This document shows, in pieces, positions 17,910 to 27,291 of a stretch of DNA of 64,000 nt (within the stretch, counting starts at the first letter, position 1; each line of letters begins with the position of its first letter). This stretch comes from DASQUK01 sp963717085 (lineage in GTDB: Bacteria; Actinomycetota; Acidimicrobiia; Acidimicrobiales; VFJN01), in the NCBI GenBank assembly GCA_963717085.1, contig CAVQVM010000002.1, positions 62,001 to 126,000 on the forward strand. Direction: 5' to 3'. The notes below the pieces were generated by a model that saw only the letters and a program-made list of their open reading frames with translations, searched no databases and was not told where the DNA came from. A program made the translations under genes and the position numbers.

Positions 17910-18524
17910 ATGACGAGCGAGACACGTGGAGTGGGCGACTCTCGACCTTCGACCCCCCTCCGTGACATGCTCCGCAAAGACGTGCGCGAGGCGTCCGGCG
18001 TCTGGTGGTTGTACCTGATCCTCGGGATCGCGTGGATCTGGTACGGCACATTCGTGCTTTCCTACCGCGTCGGCAGCCTCGCCGCGGTGGCCGGGCTGGT
18101 CGGCGTGGCCTTCCTGGTCGGCGGCATCGATCAGCTCATGGCGGCCGGCCGGGTCGAGTCCTGGCGCTGGCTGTTCATCGTGACAGGCATCCTGGCCCTG
18201 GCCGCCGGGATCATGACCTTCGTCTGGCCCGACATCACCCTCTATGTCGTGTCGATCTTCGTCGCCTGGTACCTGATCGTGTTCGGCACCGTGCACATCG
18301 TCGACGCGCTGGCCGGCCCCAAGGTGCCGTGGTGGTGGACCCAGCTGCTGCTCGGGATCGCCGAGCTGGTCCTGGGGGTGTGGGCCGTCCGCTCCTGGGA
18401 GCGGTCGCTGCTGACGTTCGTGACCCTGGTCGGAGTGTGGGCCATCGTCCTCGGCGTCAACGAGATCTTCGCCGCATTCTCCCTACGCGACGCCGGCAAA
18501 CGGTTGGAACGGGCGATCGATTGA
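17910..18524 (+). CDS. HdeD-like (DUF308) membrane protein, copy 2, intact
   Basis: 204 residues from ATG 17910. Six membrane helices in three pairs, including WLYLILGIAWIWYGTFVL, WRWLFIVTGILALAAGIMTF and WWTQLLLGIAELVLGVW, as in the HdeD/DUF308 family (acid-resistance membrane proteins in enterobacteria; role elsewhere unknown). The 3' end overlaps the PAP2 start (TTGA). The N-terminal 25 residues are cytosolic. Confidence 0.9.
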   Translation: MTSETRGVGDSRPSTPLRDMLRKDVREASGVWWLYLILGIAWIWYGTFVLSYRVGSLAAVAGLVGVAFLVGGIDQLMAAGRVESWRWLFIVTGILALAAGIMTFVWPDITLYVVSIFVAWYLIVFGTVHIVDALAGPKVPWWWTQLLLGIAELVLGVWAVRSWERSLLTFVTLVGVWAIVLGVNEIFAAFSLRDAGKRLERAID

Positions 18525-19141
18525 CGGCGACCGCCCAACCCGGTCAGCGGGGCGCCCCGCCGGGCGCTCCGTCGGACCGGGAAAGCTGGTCGGAGGAGGT
18601 CGACAGACTCGACCTCGCCGTCTACCTGGCCATTGCCGAGACACCCACCCCCCGGCTGGACCGCGTCTTCCGCGGGCTCTCCCGGGCCGCCGACCGCTCG
18701 AAGCTCTGGATCGCCACCGCCACGGTCCTGGCAACCGTCGGCGGCGCACGCGGCCGCCGCGCCGCGCTCAACGGCCTGGCCTCGATCGCCGTCACCTCGG
18801 CGGTCGTCAACCTGCTGCTCAAGCCGCTCGCCCGCCGGCGCCGGCCGGACCGCGCCACCCACCACGTCCCGGTCACCCGCCAGGTGACGATGCCCCGCAC
18901 GACCTCGTTCCCGTCGGGCCACGCGGCCTCCGCGTCCGCCTTCGCCACGGGCGTGGCTACTGCGTCACCCGGGGCGGCGATCCCTATCAGTGCCGCCGCG
19001 GCGCTCGTCGCCTACTCACGCGTCCACACGGGCGTCCACTACCCCGCCGACGTCATTGCCGGCACCCTTACGGGTGCGTCGCTGGCGCAGATCACCGCCG
19101 CCGCGCTCGGGCGGGTGGGCATGCGAGAGAAGCCGAGCTGA
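18521..19141 (+). CDS. PAP2-family membrane phosphatase, intact module copy
   Basis: 206 residues from TTG 18521, overlapping the HdeD stop. All three phosphatase motifs are visible: K101PLARRRRP109, P131SGH134 and S166R-H173-D177 (SRVHTGVHYPAD). Likely dephosphorylates a lipid phosphate such as phosphatidate or undecaprenyl pyrophosphate at the membrane. The following diacylglycerol-kinase-like gene would catalyse the opposite kind of step, suggesting lipid-phosphate turnover as the theme. Broken copies lie at 27463-27640 and 33434-33875. Confidence 0.92.
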   Translation: MTATAQPGQRGAPPGAPSDRESWSEEVDRLDLAVYLAIAETPTPRLDRVFRGLSRAADRSKLWIATATVLATVGGARGRRAALNGLASIAVTSAVVNLLLKPLARRRRPDRATHHVPVTRQVTMPRTTSFPSGHAASASAFATGVATASPGAAIPISAAAALVAYSRVHTGVHYPADVIAGTLTGASLAQITAAALGRVGMREKPS

Positions 19142-19147
19142 TCCGTC

Positions 19148-20074
19148 ATGGGCGACGACGAGACGGCTCATCCGGCGCGACGACCGGTGCTGTTCGTCAA
19201 CCCGACTTCGGGAGGGGGCGGGGCGGTGCACGCCGGCGTTCCCGAGCGGGCCCGCGAACGAGGGATCGACGTGATCGTCCTCAGGCCGGATCACAGCCTG
19301 GCGACGCTGGTCCGCCAGGCGGTCGCCGGCGGCGCAGATGCGCTCGGTGTCGCCGGTGGCGACGGATCGCTCGCGGTCGTCGCCACGGCCGCGCAGGCGA
19401 ACGGGCTTCCCTTCGTGTGCATCCCCGCCGGGACACGCAACCACTTCGCGCTCGACCTCGGGGTCGATCGCCACGACCCGATCGGCGCGCTCGACGCCTT
19501 CACCGACTGGCGCGAGCGCCGCATCGACGTCGCCCGGGTCAACGGGCGCCTGTTCCTCAACAACGTCTCGCTCGGGCTCTACGGCGAAGCGGTCCGTCAA
19601 CCCGCCTACCGGGACGCCAAGCTGCGCACGCTGCTGGAGACCGCAGAGGCGGCGCTCGGTCCCAGCGGGACGGCGCCAGAGCTGCACCTCGTCGACGACC
19701 TCGGGCGGGAGCACGACCACCCCGCGGTCGTGCTGGTCTCCAACAATCCCTACGCCCTGGACCCGCCACGGTCGCCCGGCACCCGCCCAACCCTCGACAG
19801 CGGCCGGCTCGGGATCGTCGTCCTCGACTCACCGCGCGACACCTCGCGTCCGACAGGACGAGCGTGGAGCGCGATCTCCTTCGAGGTCACTGCCCCCGGG
19901 CCCGTACACGCAGGAGTCGATGGCGAGGCCGTCGATCTGCCCCCGCCGCTCGAGTTCGTGATCCAGCCCGGGGCGCTGCGGGTCCGAATCCCCGCCGGCC
20001 ACGCCGGTCGCCGAGACGTCCGGGACATCCGCCCCTTCCGAGCGGTCCGGCCGTCGCGCGACGATGCCGGGTGA
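19148..20074 (+). CDS. Diacylglycerol kinase/sphingosine kinase-like lipid kinase
   Basis: 308 residues, 6 bp after the PAP2 gene. The DAGK catalytic domain shows VLFVNPTSGGGG, the nucleotide-binding V68AGGDGS74 and the P93AGTRNHFALDLG motif; the C-terminal beta domain follows to the end. Predicted to phosphorylate a membrane lipid. A decayed homologue lies at 25330-25600 on the other strand. Confidence 0.92.
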   Translation: MGDDETAHPARRPVLFVNPTSGGGGAVHAGVPERARERGIDVIVLRPDHSLATLVRQAVAGGADALGVAGGDGSLAVVATAAQANGLPFVCIPAGTRNHFALDLGVDRHDPIGALDAFTDWRERRIDVARVNGRLFLNNVSLGLYGEAVRQPAYRDAKLRTLLETAEAALGPSGTAPELHLVDDLGREHDHPAVVLVSNNPYALDPPRSPGTRPTLDSGRLGIVVLDSPRDTSRPTGRAWSAISFEVTAPGPVHAGVDGEAVDLPPPLEFVIQPGALRVRIPAGHAGRRDVRDIRPFRAVRPSRDDAG

Positions 20075-20146
20075 GAAGCGCGAGGTGATGACCACCCTGG
20101 CCTGCCTTCCCAGCGCCAGCCCCGAGGGCCGTGAGAGGAGGACAGC

Positions 20147-20299
20147 ATGACCTACCCACTCATTGCGGAGCACGGACTGATCGGGGATCTCCAGACCGGG
20201 GCGCCCGTCACCACCGACCATCCGTGCGGCCGGCATGTTGACGTTCACGTGCCGAGGATCGGCCCCGCCCCGAAGCCAGTGAAGCCCGCGAACGTGTAG
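20147..20299 (+). pseudogene. N-terminal fragment of a second GH15 gene
   Basis: After a strong GAGAGGAGG ribosome site, the frame starts MTYPLIAEHGLIGDLQTGAP, matching the first 20 residues of the GH15 gene at 11962. It then leaves the family and stops after 50 codons. The rest of the enzyme is absent. The start signals look intact, so a short peptide may still be made. Confidence 0.75.
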
Positions 20300-20364
20300 A
20301 TCGTGGGCAGTGACGGCAGTGACAAGTATGGGGTCGTGGGAGGGCGCCGAGGAGGAAGGCAGCA

Positions 20365-20866
20365 ATGGACATGGCAGAGCTGGTCGCGATGTAGGGCGAG
20401 GCCTGGGCTGCCTACGAGGCGGAGCGGCGCCGGCTGCTCGATGTCGCGTGGCACGAGAACGGCGTGTACTCCGACCCGGTGGATCGGGCCGAGGGGCGGG
20501 AGGCGCTCATTTCCCACATCGCGGGGTTCCAGGAGCAGTTCCCCGACCACCGCGTCGTCGTGACGAGCGGCGTCGACGAGCACGACGGCTGCTTCCGGTT
20601 CGGCTGGGCGCTGAACGACACCGACGGCAACATCGTCATGAAGGGCGTCGACTTCGGCGAGGTGGCCGACGACGGCCGCATCGCCGGGTTCTTCGACCCC
20701 CCTGCCCGAGGTCGACCCCCTCGATCGGATGCGTCGCACCGGCGTTGGCGTCAAGGACGCGAACATCGTGGGCAACCCTGGCCCGACCGGCATCCCCCCA
20801 GGCGAGGAGGCCGAGGGCGGGCTGCTCGTCGACGACGCCGAGGGCGCCCGCGAGGCCGAGACCTGA
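20365..20866 (+). pseudogene. SnoaL/NTF2-like protein with early TAG and a late frameshift
   Basis: From ATG 20365 (AGGAGGAAGG upstream) the frame meets TAG at 20392, then continues as a clear SnoaL-like fold: VAWHENGVYSDPVDRAEGRE, SHIAGFQEQFPDHRVVV, FRFGWALNDTDGNIVM. An extra C near 20700 shifts the frame; the tail PEVDPLDRMRRTGVGVKDAN reads to TGA 20866. Two lesions make a functional product unlikely. Translation restarting downstream of the TAG could give a shortened domain. Confidence 0.7.
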
Positions 20867-21321
20867 CTCCCACCTGCGGAGCAAAGGGCGTGATGACGCC
20901 GGCGCCGCGATCGCGTGGCCGATCCCGCCCTCTGCGTGGCTGACGACGACCACCCCGTGAGGTCATGGATGGCCACATGGGTCGAACCTGGCAGGCGGTT
21001 CCGTCAGCAAGGATGCGCGCTGCCCGGCCGTGATCGTTGCGCCGACCCGGACGACGACCCCGCGTTGGCGCACCCGGCTCAGCCGGCTGTGGACCGGAGC
21101 CTGTCCCCCCGCGATCGCGTGGTTCGTATGCCGCGATGCGCGAAGCGGTCGATACCCATGGCAGGCCCCCGGCGTCGACAGGGTCGTCGACCACCTCGTC
21201 GTCGGGGCCGTGAGCGCCTGGCGTAGCGCCTCGCGGTGGACGGAGCGCCGCACGCACCGCTCCCGTCGGACGCCGGCGTTTCCCGTCGTTCGGCGAACGC
21301 GCTGGGCTAGGGTTCAGCGCG
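20867..21321. other. Intergenic region with an inverted copy of the GATC motif
   Basis: No supportable gene. At 21105-21126 lies the reverse complement of the 22-bp CGAACCACGCGATCGCGGGG-type motif, about 200 bp upstream of the LuxR regulator and pointing away from it. Confidence 0.55.
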
Positions 21322-24090
21322 GTGTTGGTGGGTCGAACGGCTGAGTGCGCCGCCATCGACCAGGTCCTGGCGGGTGCACGCGACGGCTCGAGCGGCGTCA
21401 TCGTCCTGCGGGGCGCAGCGGGGATCGGCAAGTCCGCCCTGCTCGACTACGCGATGACGAACGCGCGCGACTTCGCCATCGCGCGCGTCACCGGCGTCGA
21501 GTCCGAGGTCGGCCTCAGCTTCGCCGCGATCCACCAGCTCGTGCTGCCGTTCTTGGACCACGTGGTCGAGCTGCCCGAACCGCAACGCCACACGTTGGAG
21601 TCGGTGTTCGGTCTCGCCGATGGCGCCGCGCCGAGCTCCCTGGTGGTGTTCCTCGCGGTGCTCACGCTCCTCGACCACGCGGCGCGTGAACGACCGATGC
21701 TTCTCGTCATTGACGATGCGCAATGGCTCGACGACGAGTCGGCGCGTGTGTTGACGTTCGTCGCCCGCCGGCTGCACGCGGATCCTGTCGCGATGGTGTT
21801 CGCCGTGCGTGACACCGGGGCGGGTCTCCCTGACCTGTTCAAACCGCTGCCCCAGCTCGTGGTCCTCGGACTGCCGGAGGACGACGCTCGAACCCTGCTG
21901 ACGTCCGTCGCCCGCAGCACGATCGACGCCAAGGTCGCCGATCGCCTGGTCGAGGAGACGGAGGGGAACCCGCTCGCGCTGACCGAGGTTGTCGCCGAGC
22001 TGACCGCCGAGCAGTTGCGGGGAGACGCACCGCTCCCCGAGCCCGTTCCGGTCGGCCTTTCGCTCCAGGATCAGTTCGCCGCCCGCGCCCGTCTGCTGTC
22101 GCCGACGGGTCGGACCGTCTTGCTGCTCGCGTCGGCGGAACGGCTGGGCGATCCGGCGCTCCTTCACCGGGCAGCGGGGCTGTTGGGAGCGCCATGGGAG
22201 GAAGCGGTCACGAGCATCGAAGCAACCGGTCTCGTGACGTTCGCTCCCGCAGTGCACTTTCGTCACCCACTGATCCGGTCCGCCGTCTACTACGGCGCGC
22301 CGCCGGCAGAGCGCCGTCGAGTTCACCGCGCCCTCGCCGAGGCACTCGACAGCGACGACCTCGACCGGCGGGCCTGGCATCTCGGCGCCGCCGTGACAGC
22401 TCCGGACGAGAACGTCGCGCGCGCGCTGGAACTCGCCGGAGAGCGCGTGTTCCACCGGGGCGGGACGCAGGCCGCCGATGAGTTCCTCGTGCGGGCGTCG
22501 GAGCTCACGCCCGATCCCGTCCGCAAGGTCGACCGGCTCCTCGCAACTGTACGGCTGCGCGCCGCCGAGGGCGACGCGGCACGTGCGCAGCCGCTGCTCG
22601 ACGCGGTGCTCACGCGCGTTCACGACGGCCGCCACCGGGCGGAAGCGGAGTGGACGCAGGGCCTGATCTGGCTCGAAGAAGGCCGAGGCCGGGACGCCCT
22701 GCATGCGTTGGCGCGCGCGGTCGCCTCGATCGAGGAGTACGACAGCGGCTTCGCCCTCGACGCGCTGATCACCGCCGAGGACGCGGCGATCTACGCGGGC
22801 TCGTTGCGTGACGACGCTCTGGTGGACGCGATCGCGTCGACGGCGCTGCGCTTGCTTCCGGAGGGCGACTCCGCGACGCCGGCCGAGCTGTTGGTGGGAG
22901 GGATCGCGGTGCGGCTGACGGATGGCTACGCCGCCTCCGCTCCGATGCTGCGAAGCGCGCTCGCCGGACTGCGACAGCAGGTCGAGGAAGCCGGCGTGAT
23001 CGCGACCCCGAACGCACACGAGCGAGCCAACGTACTGCACCTCCTCGCCGTGAACGCGGCCGTTGCCCTCCTCGACGACGGAGCGCTGGAAGCGGTGACG
23101 CGGTCCTGGGTCGACTTCGGCCGCCGCACACGAACGCTGACGACGTTGCCGATCGCGCTCGACACGAGGAGCGTCGTGGAGATCCTCGCCGCGCGCTTCC
23201 GGGCCGCGGCGTCGGCGATCGCCGAGGCCGAAGAGATCCTCTCCCTCGTCGGTGCACGCGGCCATATCGGCGACCCGGGGGTAGGCGAGCTGCTCCTCCA
23301 CGCGTACCGGGGTGACGAGGAGAAGACGTGCGACGCCGCCGAGCGGCGGGCATGGGATGCGCGAGAGCGCGGCAGTGGCGGCGACCTCGATCACTCTCGG
23401 TATGCGCTCGCGGTCCTCGACCTGGGCTCCGGGCGCTACGCGACCGCGCTCGAGCATTGCCGCGGGATCACCGATCACTCCGTGCCGTTCTCGACGATCG
23501 CACTCCCCGTGCTGATCGAGGCGGCCGTGCGCTGTGACGATCTGGCGACCGCCACGACGGCGCTCGAGCGTTTCTCGGAGCGAGCGATCGCGTCCCGGTC
23601 GCACTGGGCCGAGGGCTTGCTTGCGTGCATGCGCGCGCTGCTCGCAGCCGGCGACGAAGCGGAGTCGCAGTACCGGGTGGCGCTCGACCGCCTCACCCGC
23701 TGCACCGTCGCGTTCGACCTTGCGCGAGCGCAGCTGCTCTATGGGGAATGGCTGCGGCGCGCCCGCCGGCGCCGGGAAGCCCGCGAGCCCCTACGAGCTG
23801 CGCTCGAGTGCTTCGACAGCATCGGAGCCCGGGCGTTCGCCGAGCGCACCCGGCGTGAGCTCGCGGCGACCGGTGAGCACAGCCGGCCGCGATCCGACGC
23901 GACGCGCGGCCTGCTCACGGGACAGGAGGCGCAGATCGCGCGACTCGTCGCGGACGGGAGCACAAACGGCGAGATCGCGACGCAGCTCTTCATCAGCCTG
24001 CGCACCGTCGAGTACCACCTGAACAAGGTGTACCGAAAGCTCGGGGTGAACACCCGGACGCAGCTCGCCCGTCTGGAACGTGCCGGGTGA
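21322..24090 (+). CDS. LAL-type LuxR regulator (ATPase plus C-terminal HTH)
   Basis: 922 residues from GTG 21322. N-terminal AAA-type ATPase: Walker A LRGAAGIGKSALLDYA near residue 28 and Walker B MLLVIDDAQWLDDES near residue 125. A long helical, TPR-like middle follows, then a C-terminal LuxR HTH (LLTGQEAQIARLVADGSTNG, TVEYHLNKVYRKLGVNTR). Such proteins are ATP-dependent transcription activators with an unknown ligand. Nearest targets would be genes inside the element. It is convergent with the frameshifted LuxR gene downstream. Confidence 0.95.
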   Translation: MLVGRTAECAAIDQVLAGARDGSSGVIVLRGAAGIGKSALLDYAMTNARDFAIARVTGVESEVGLSFAAIHQLVLPFLDHVVELPEPQRHTLESVFGLADGAAPSSLVVFLAVLTLLDHAARERPMLLVIDDAQWLDDESARVLTFVARRLHADPVAMVFAVRDTGAGLPDLFKPLPQLVVLGLPEDDARTLLTSVARSTIDAKVADRLVEETEGNPLALTEVVAELTAEQLRGDAPLPEPVPVGLSLQDQFAARARLLSPTGRTVLLLASAERLGDPALLHRAAGLLGAPWEEAVTSIEATGLVTFAPAVHFRHPLIRSAVYYGAPPAERRRVHRALAEALDSDDLDRRAWHLGAAVTAPDENVARALELAGERVFHRGGTQAADEFLVRASELTPDPVRKVDRLLATVRLRAAEGDAARAQPLLDAVLTRVHDGRHRAEAEWTQGLIWLEEGRGRDALHALARAVASIEEYDSGFALDALITAEDAAIYAGSLRDDALVDAIASTALRLLPEGDSATPAELLVGGIAVRLTDGYAASAPMLRSALAGLRQQVEEAGVIATPNAHERANVLHLLAVNAAVALLDDGALEAVTRSWVDFGRRTRTLTTLPIALDTRSVVEILAARFRAAASAIAEAEEILSLVGARGHIGDPGVGELLLHAYRGDEEKTCDAAERRAWDARERGSGGDLDHSRYALAVLDLGSGRYATALEHCRGITDHSVPFSTIALPVLIEAAVRCDDLATATTALERFSERAIASRSHWAEGLLACMRALLAAGDEAESQYRVALDRLTRCTVAFDLARAQLLYGEWLRRARRRREAREPLRAALECFDSIGARAFAERTRRELAATGEHSRPRSDATRGLLTGQEAQIARLVADGSTNGEIATQLFISLRTVEYHLNKVYRKLGVNTRTQLARLERAG

Positions 24091-24099
24091 TGCGACCAC

Positions 24100-25157
24100 T
24101 CAGTTGAATGCGTGCCGTGCCGGCGGCGGAGCATCCTGTGTCCGGCTGGTGACGGCCGCCGCGAGCACGACACGCGAGTTGACCCCCAGCTTGCGGAACA
24201 CCTTGCGCAGGTGGGAGTCCACCGTGTGGTGGGACAGGAACGCCCGTGTCGCGATCTCCCGGTTCGTCAGGCCCTGTGACGCCATCTCCGCGATGGCGCG
24301 CTCGGTGTCGGTGAGCCCTTCCCAGCCGAGTCGGTGGGGCCGCGCATCGGTGGACGTCGTGCTCGGCGTGCCGACGTGGGCGAGCGCCGCGACGACGGCA
24401 CCGTCGGCGTACACCGGCGTGACCGTTGCCGGCACCCGCGTCCTCGCTCGAGTCGGGAGCAGCGCGGGCACGGTGGTGGGCGCGGCCATCGCGCTCGAAG
24501 CGGCGGCCCACAGCTGCGGGCGATCCGCCTCGTCGAACAGCCGTGCGGCTCCGGCGTTGCACACCAACGCGTCCTCGCTCACGAGCATGAGAGGACCCCG
24601 CGCCCGGCGCCGCGCGGCAGGAACGCCTTCTGGAGTGCACGCTCGCGCACCGACGGGCCGTCGAAAAGGCGCTCCTCGATCTCCCGTGCCGTCTGGCGAA
24701 CGACGAGTATCAGCAAGGGTGCCCCGTCGCCGACGCGCGCCACGAGCGACACCACGCCGATGAGCTGACCGGTGGCGTGGTCGAAGATCGGTGCCGCCGC
24801 GGTGGTGAACCTCTCGAGTTCGGGGCTGGAATGCGCCGCGCCGACGACGACGGCGGGAGCGCGATCGCGCCTCGCGATGCTGGCTGCCGTCCTCCCAGCA
24901 GCACCCCTCTCGATGCTGCAGCCCGGGATCAGCATGGCGGCGACGAGGGATCGGCATACGGCATCATCCGGCACCCGGCGGTCGACGACGCGGGCTCGGT
25001 CGTCGCTGAGCACAATGGCGACGTCGGCGCGCTCGAGGTCCCGCTCGAGCCGATCCATCACCGGCGTGCTCGCGGCCAGAAGGCGATGCGCTCGGTTCGC
25101 GCTCGTGTCGGGCGCGTCGCTTCGTTTCTCCACTTGCTGTGTGACCCGAGCGGGCAT
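24100..25157 (-). pseudogene. LuxR-family regulator with a GAF-like N-terminal sensor, frameshifted
   Basis: The N-terminal 185 residues (MDRLERDLERADVAIVLSDD, TAAAPIFDHATGQLIGVVSL) resemble sensor domains of Sigma54-activator-like/GAF regulators. Near 24610 one base is missing in a GC run, after which MLVSEDALVCNAGAARLFDE and a complete LuxR HTH (LTDTERAIAEMASQGLTNRE, HTVDSHLRKVFRKLGVNSR) continue in another frame. As written the sensor and HTH are uncoupled. Confidence 0.75.
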
Positions 25158-25329
25158 GCCAGCACCGTAAGAAGGTGCGCCACCGGTTCGAATCCTAGGA
25201 ATCCGCAGTCTCAGAGCTGCGGACCTCATGGCGCCTGCGCACGAACCGTGTGGTACGACGCGCGCTCCGCAGCAGGAAAGGGACTAGGTCCTCGGTCGAT
25301 CGCGCTGGGACTGTGGTCTTCGCAGATGC

Positions 25330-25600
25330 GAAGCACGTCGGTGGGCCGGCACCATGCTGGCGACGGTCTCGGCCGTGCCGTCGCGGTAGTCAGCCGACCG
25401 GACGATCTTCGCGTACACGCCCAACGACGCATTGTTGACGAACACCCGCCCGTCGACGCCGGCGAGGTCGATCCGGCGCTCCGATCCCCGGACGAACGCA
25501 TCGAGCGCGCCGACGGTCGCGATCCAGACCGATGTCAGCCGCGAAGTGGTTGCCGCCCGGCTGTCGGGCGGCTGGCACCCGCGCCGCTCCGCATGCCGGC
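25330..25600 (-). pseudogene. Diacylglycerol-kinase-like remnant
   Basis: On the minus strand, GGNHFAADIGLDRD is followed, in a second frame, by VGALDAFVRGSERRIDLAGV and DGRVFVNNASLGVYAKIVRS. These correspond to consecutive parts of the intact lipid kinase at 19148 (NHFALDLGVDR, IGALDAF..WRERRIDVARV, NGRLFLNNVSLGLYGEAV). Both ends and the nucleotide loop are missing. Confidence 0.7.
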
Positions 25601-25815
25601 GGACCCTGCGCGGTTCGTAGGTACCCGTACGTGCTCGCGGGATGTGCACCCGGTCGTCTTGTCCGCATCATCGAGGGGCGCATGGAGAGGAGAACACCAT
25701 TAAAGCCGTGCAAGAGCTGAACAAGCCGCTCGAGCTCCACGTGAGAGACACGCTCGACTGGGATCCTCTGGCCGAACTGTGTCCGGGCTCGACCTGATCG
25801 CCGTCGAGGTGTGAT
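25601..25815. other. Short intergenic region before the SDR-LuxR gene
   Basis: No gene or clear promoter recognised. It begins where the lipid-kinase remnant ends. Confidence 0.4.
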
Positions 25816-26847
25816 GTGATCGGCCTCGATGTTGCGTCGTTGACGGGGCCCGGGGCGTTGGAGCGTCGCGTCGCTCTGGTGACCGGCTCCTCGAGCGGGA
25901 TCGGGGCAGCCATTGCAAGCACGCTCGCCGAGCGGGGTGCCACGGTCGTGGTCAACTCGGCGTCGTGGGCCGAGGCGGGTGAACAACTCGCTGCCCAGCT
26001 GCCGGCTGCCAGCTACGCACCGGCGGACGTGAGCGACCCCACCGAAGCGGCGCGCCTCGTGGCGACCACCGTCGAGCGGCACGGACGGCTCGACGTCCTC
26101 GCGAACAACACTGGCACAACGGTGATCGCGCCGTGCGACCTCGACTCCGTCACGAACCACGCCTGGGAAGCGGTTTTCCGGGCGACCGTTGTGGGCGCGT
26201 GGAATGTGATCCGCGCCGCGGCTCCGCACCTGCGTGCGGCGGGGGAGGGTGTCATCATCAACGTCAGCTCGCCCACGGCAATCACGCGCACGGGGTCGAT
26301 CCCCTACGCTGTGTGCGAGGTGGCACTCAACCATCTCACCGCTTTGCTCGCTAACGCCCTGGGGCCTGAGATCCGGGTCCGTGCGGCCGTCCCGGTCGCG
26401 GACCCCGACACGGGACGGCTGGTCGGGCTCGTCGCCGACTCTGGTGCCGCCAACCAGCCCCACGCCGTGACTCCACTCAGTCGTCACGCCGCCCACGACA
26501 TCGAAGAGTGGCTGGCGGATGCGTCATCCCCCGCAGCGCCGGGCTCGATCGACGCAGACGACACCCGTCGGCGTGGTGGACGGATTGGCAGGCGCGGCGA
26601 GAACGATCCCCGCTTCGGATGGGAGAGCCTCACGGCGGCAGAGTTCCGCGTGGCCGAGGCCGTGGGGACGGGCCTGACCAACGCTCAAGCCGCGCGGCGG
26701 CTGTTCGTGTCGCCCTACACCGTCGACTACCACCTGCGGCAGATCTTCCTCAAGCTTGGCATCAGCTCCCGCGTCCAGCTCGCCGCTTTCCTCATGACGC
26801 CGCTCGCCGAAGTTCCCCAGGGTTGCTCACTGAAATTCCCCAGTTGA
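25816..26847 (+). CDS. Fusion of a short-chain dehydrogenase-like domain and a LuxR HTH
   Basis: 343 residues from GTG 25816. Residues 18-215 are an SDR fold: TGSSSGIG at 23-30 (dinucleotide loop), NNTG at 97-100, Ser151/152 and Tyr164. The catalytic Lys expected at 168 is Glu (YAVCE), so dehydrogenase activity is doubtful. Residues 268-326 are a LuxR HTH (LTAAEFRVAEAVGTGLTNAQ, TVDYHLRQIFLKLGISSR). I infer a transcription factor that could sense NAD(P) or a dinucleotide-bound ligand. The last 15 residues are read from an IS21-type end. Confidence 0.85.
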   Translation: MIGLDVASLTGPGALERRVALVTGSSSGIGAAIASTLAERGATVVVNSASWAEAGEQLAAQLPAASYAPADVSDPTEAARLVATTVERHGRLDVLANNTGTTVIAPCDLDSVTNHAWEAVFRATVVGAWNVIRAAAPHLRAAGEGVIINVSSPTAITRTGSIPYAVCEVALNHLTALLANALGPEIRVRAAVPVADPDTGRLVGLVADSGAANQPHAVTPLSRHAAHDIEEWLADASSPAAPGSIDADDTRRRGGRIGRRGENDPRFGWESLTAAEFRVAEAVGTGLTNAQAARRLFVSPYTVDYHLRQIFLKLGISSRVQLAAFLMTPLAEVPQGCSLKFPS

Positions 26848-26990
26848 GCCAGCTGCTGATCGTCCGATTGGTGGGCAGGATGATCGAGCCTTTGAGGTAA
26901 CGGCGGCTCACCACCTGGAACAGCGCGGCGGCGGCCTCAGCGTGCATCGGAAGATACCCGACCTCGTCCACGATGAGCACCGAGGCTGGA
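26813..26990 (-). mobile_element. IS21-family end with istB remnant
   Basis: On the minus strand VLIVDEVGYLPMHAEAAAAL and VVSRRYLKGSIILPTNRTIS match the Walker B and sensor region of IstB helper ATPases. After ISSW the frame runs into TGGGGAATTTCAGTGAG, the kind of terminal sequence found at IS21-type ends. The rest of istB and all of istA are missing. Its outer end forms the 3' end of the SDR-LuxR gene, and its inner end abuts the truncated coiled-coil gene. Confidence 0.75.
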
Positions 26991-27150
26991 CGCCAAGGCG
27001 GCCACCAAGGAAGCCGACTGGGCCGAATCTGACGCCTTTGCCGCCCTCGACTATGCCGGCTGGACCCTTTCCAGCGCACGGCTGGCCGTTCTGGACGCCA
27101 TCTACGCCCGCTCCTACGCCGACGAGCGTGCCAAGGCGGCGAGCCAATGA
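26986..27150 (+). pseudogene. Coiled-coil protein of the repeated module, copy 3 (C-terminal third)
   Basis: The last 54 codons of the family are present, starting LDAKAATKEADWAESDAFAA and ending in ASQ-stop, nearly identical to copy 4. The 5' two thirds were lost at the junction with the IS21 remnant. No start signals remain. Confidence 0.85.
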
Positions 27151-27291
27151 GGCCCGGCGACGAGGTCACCGAAGGTGATGGGCCACACGCCGAGCCGGGG
27201 ATAGCAGGGGAGCCTGCCATGGCGCAGCGAGCCACGTGAGGCAACCGGTTTGGGGGCCTCGACCGAACTGCGCGAGACCCTCCGGAGAGGC

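Noticed and set aside
21307..23604. 765-codon minus-strand frame opposite the LAL regulator
   Set aside because: It mirrors the codon pattern of the plus-strand LuxR gene, has no domains, and is an expected antisense frame at this GC content.
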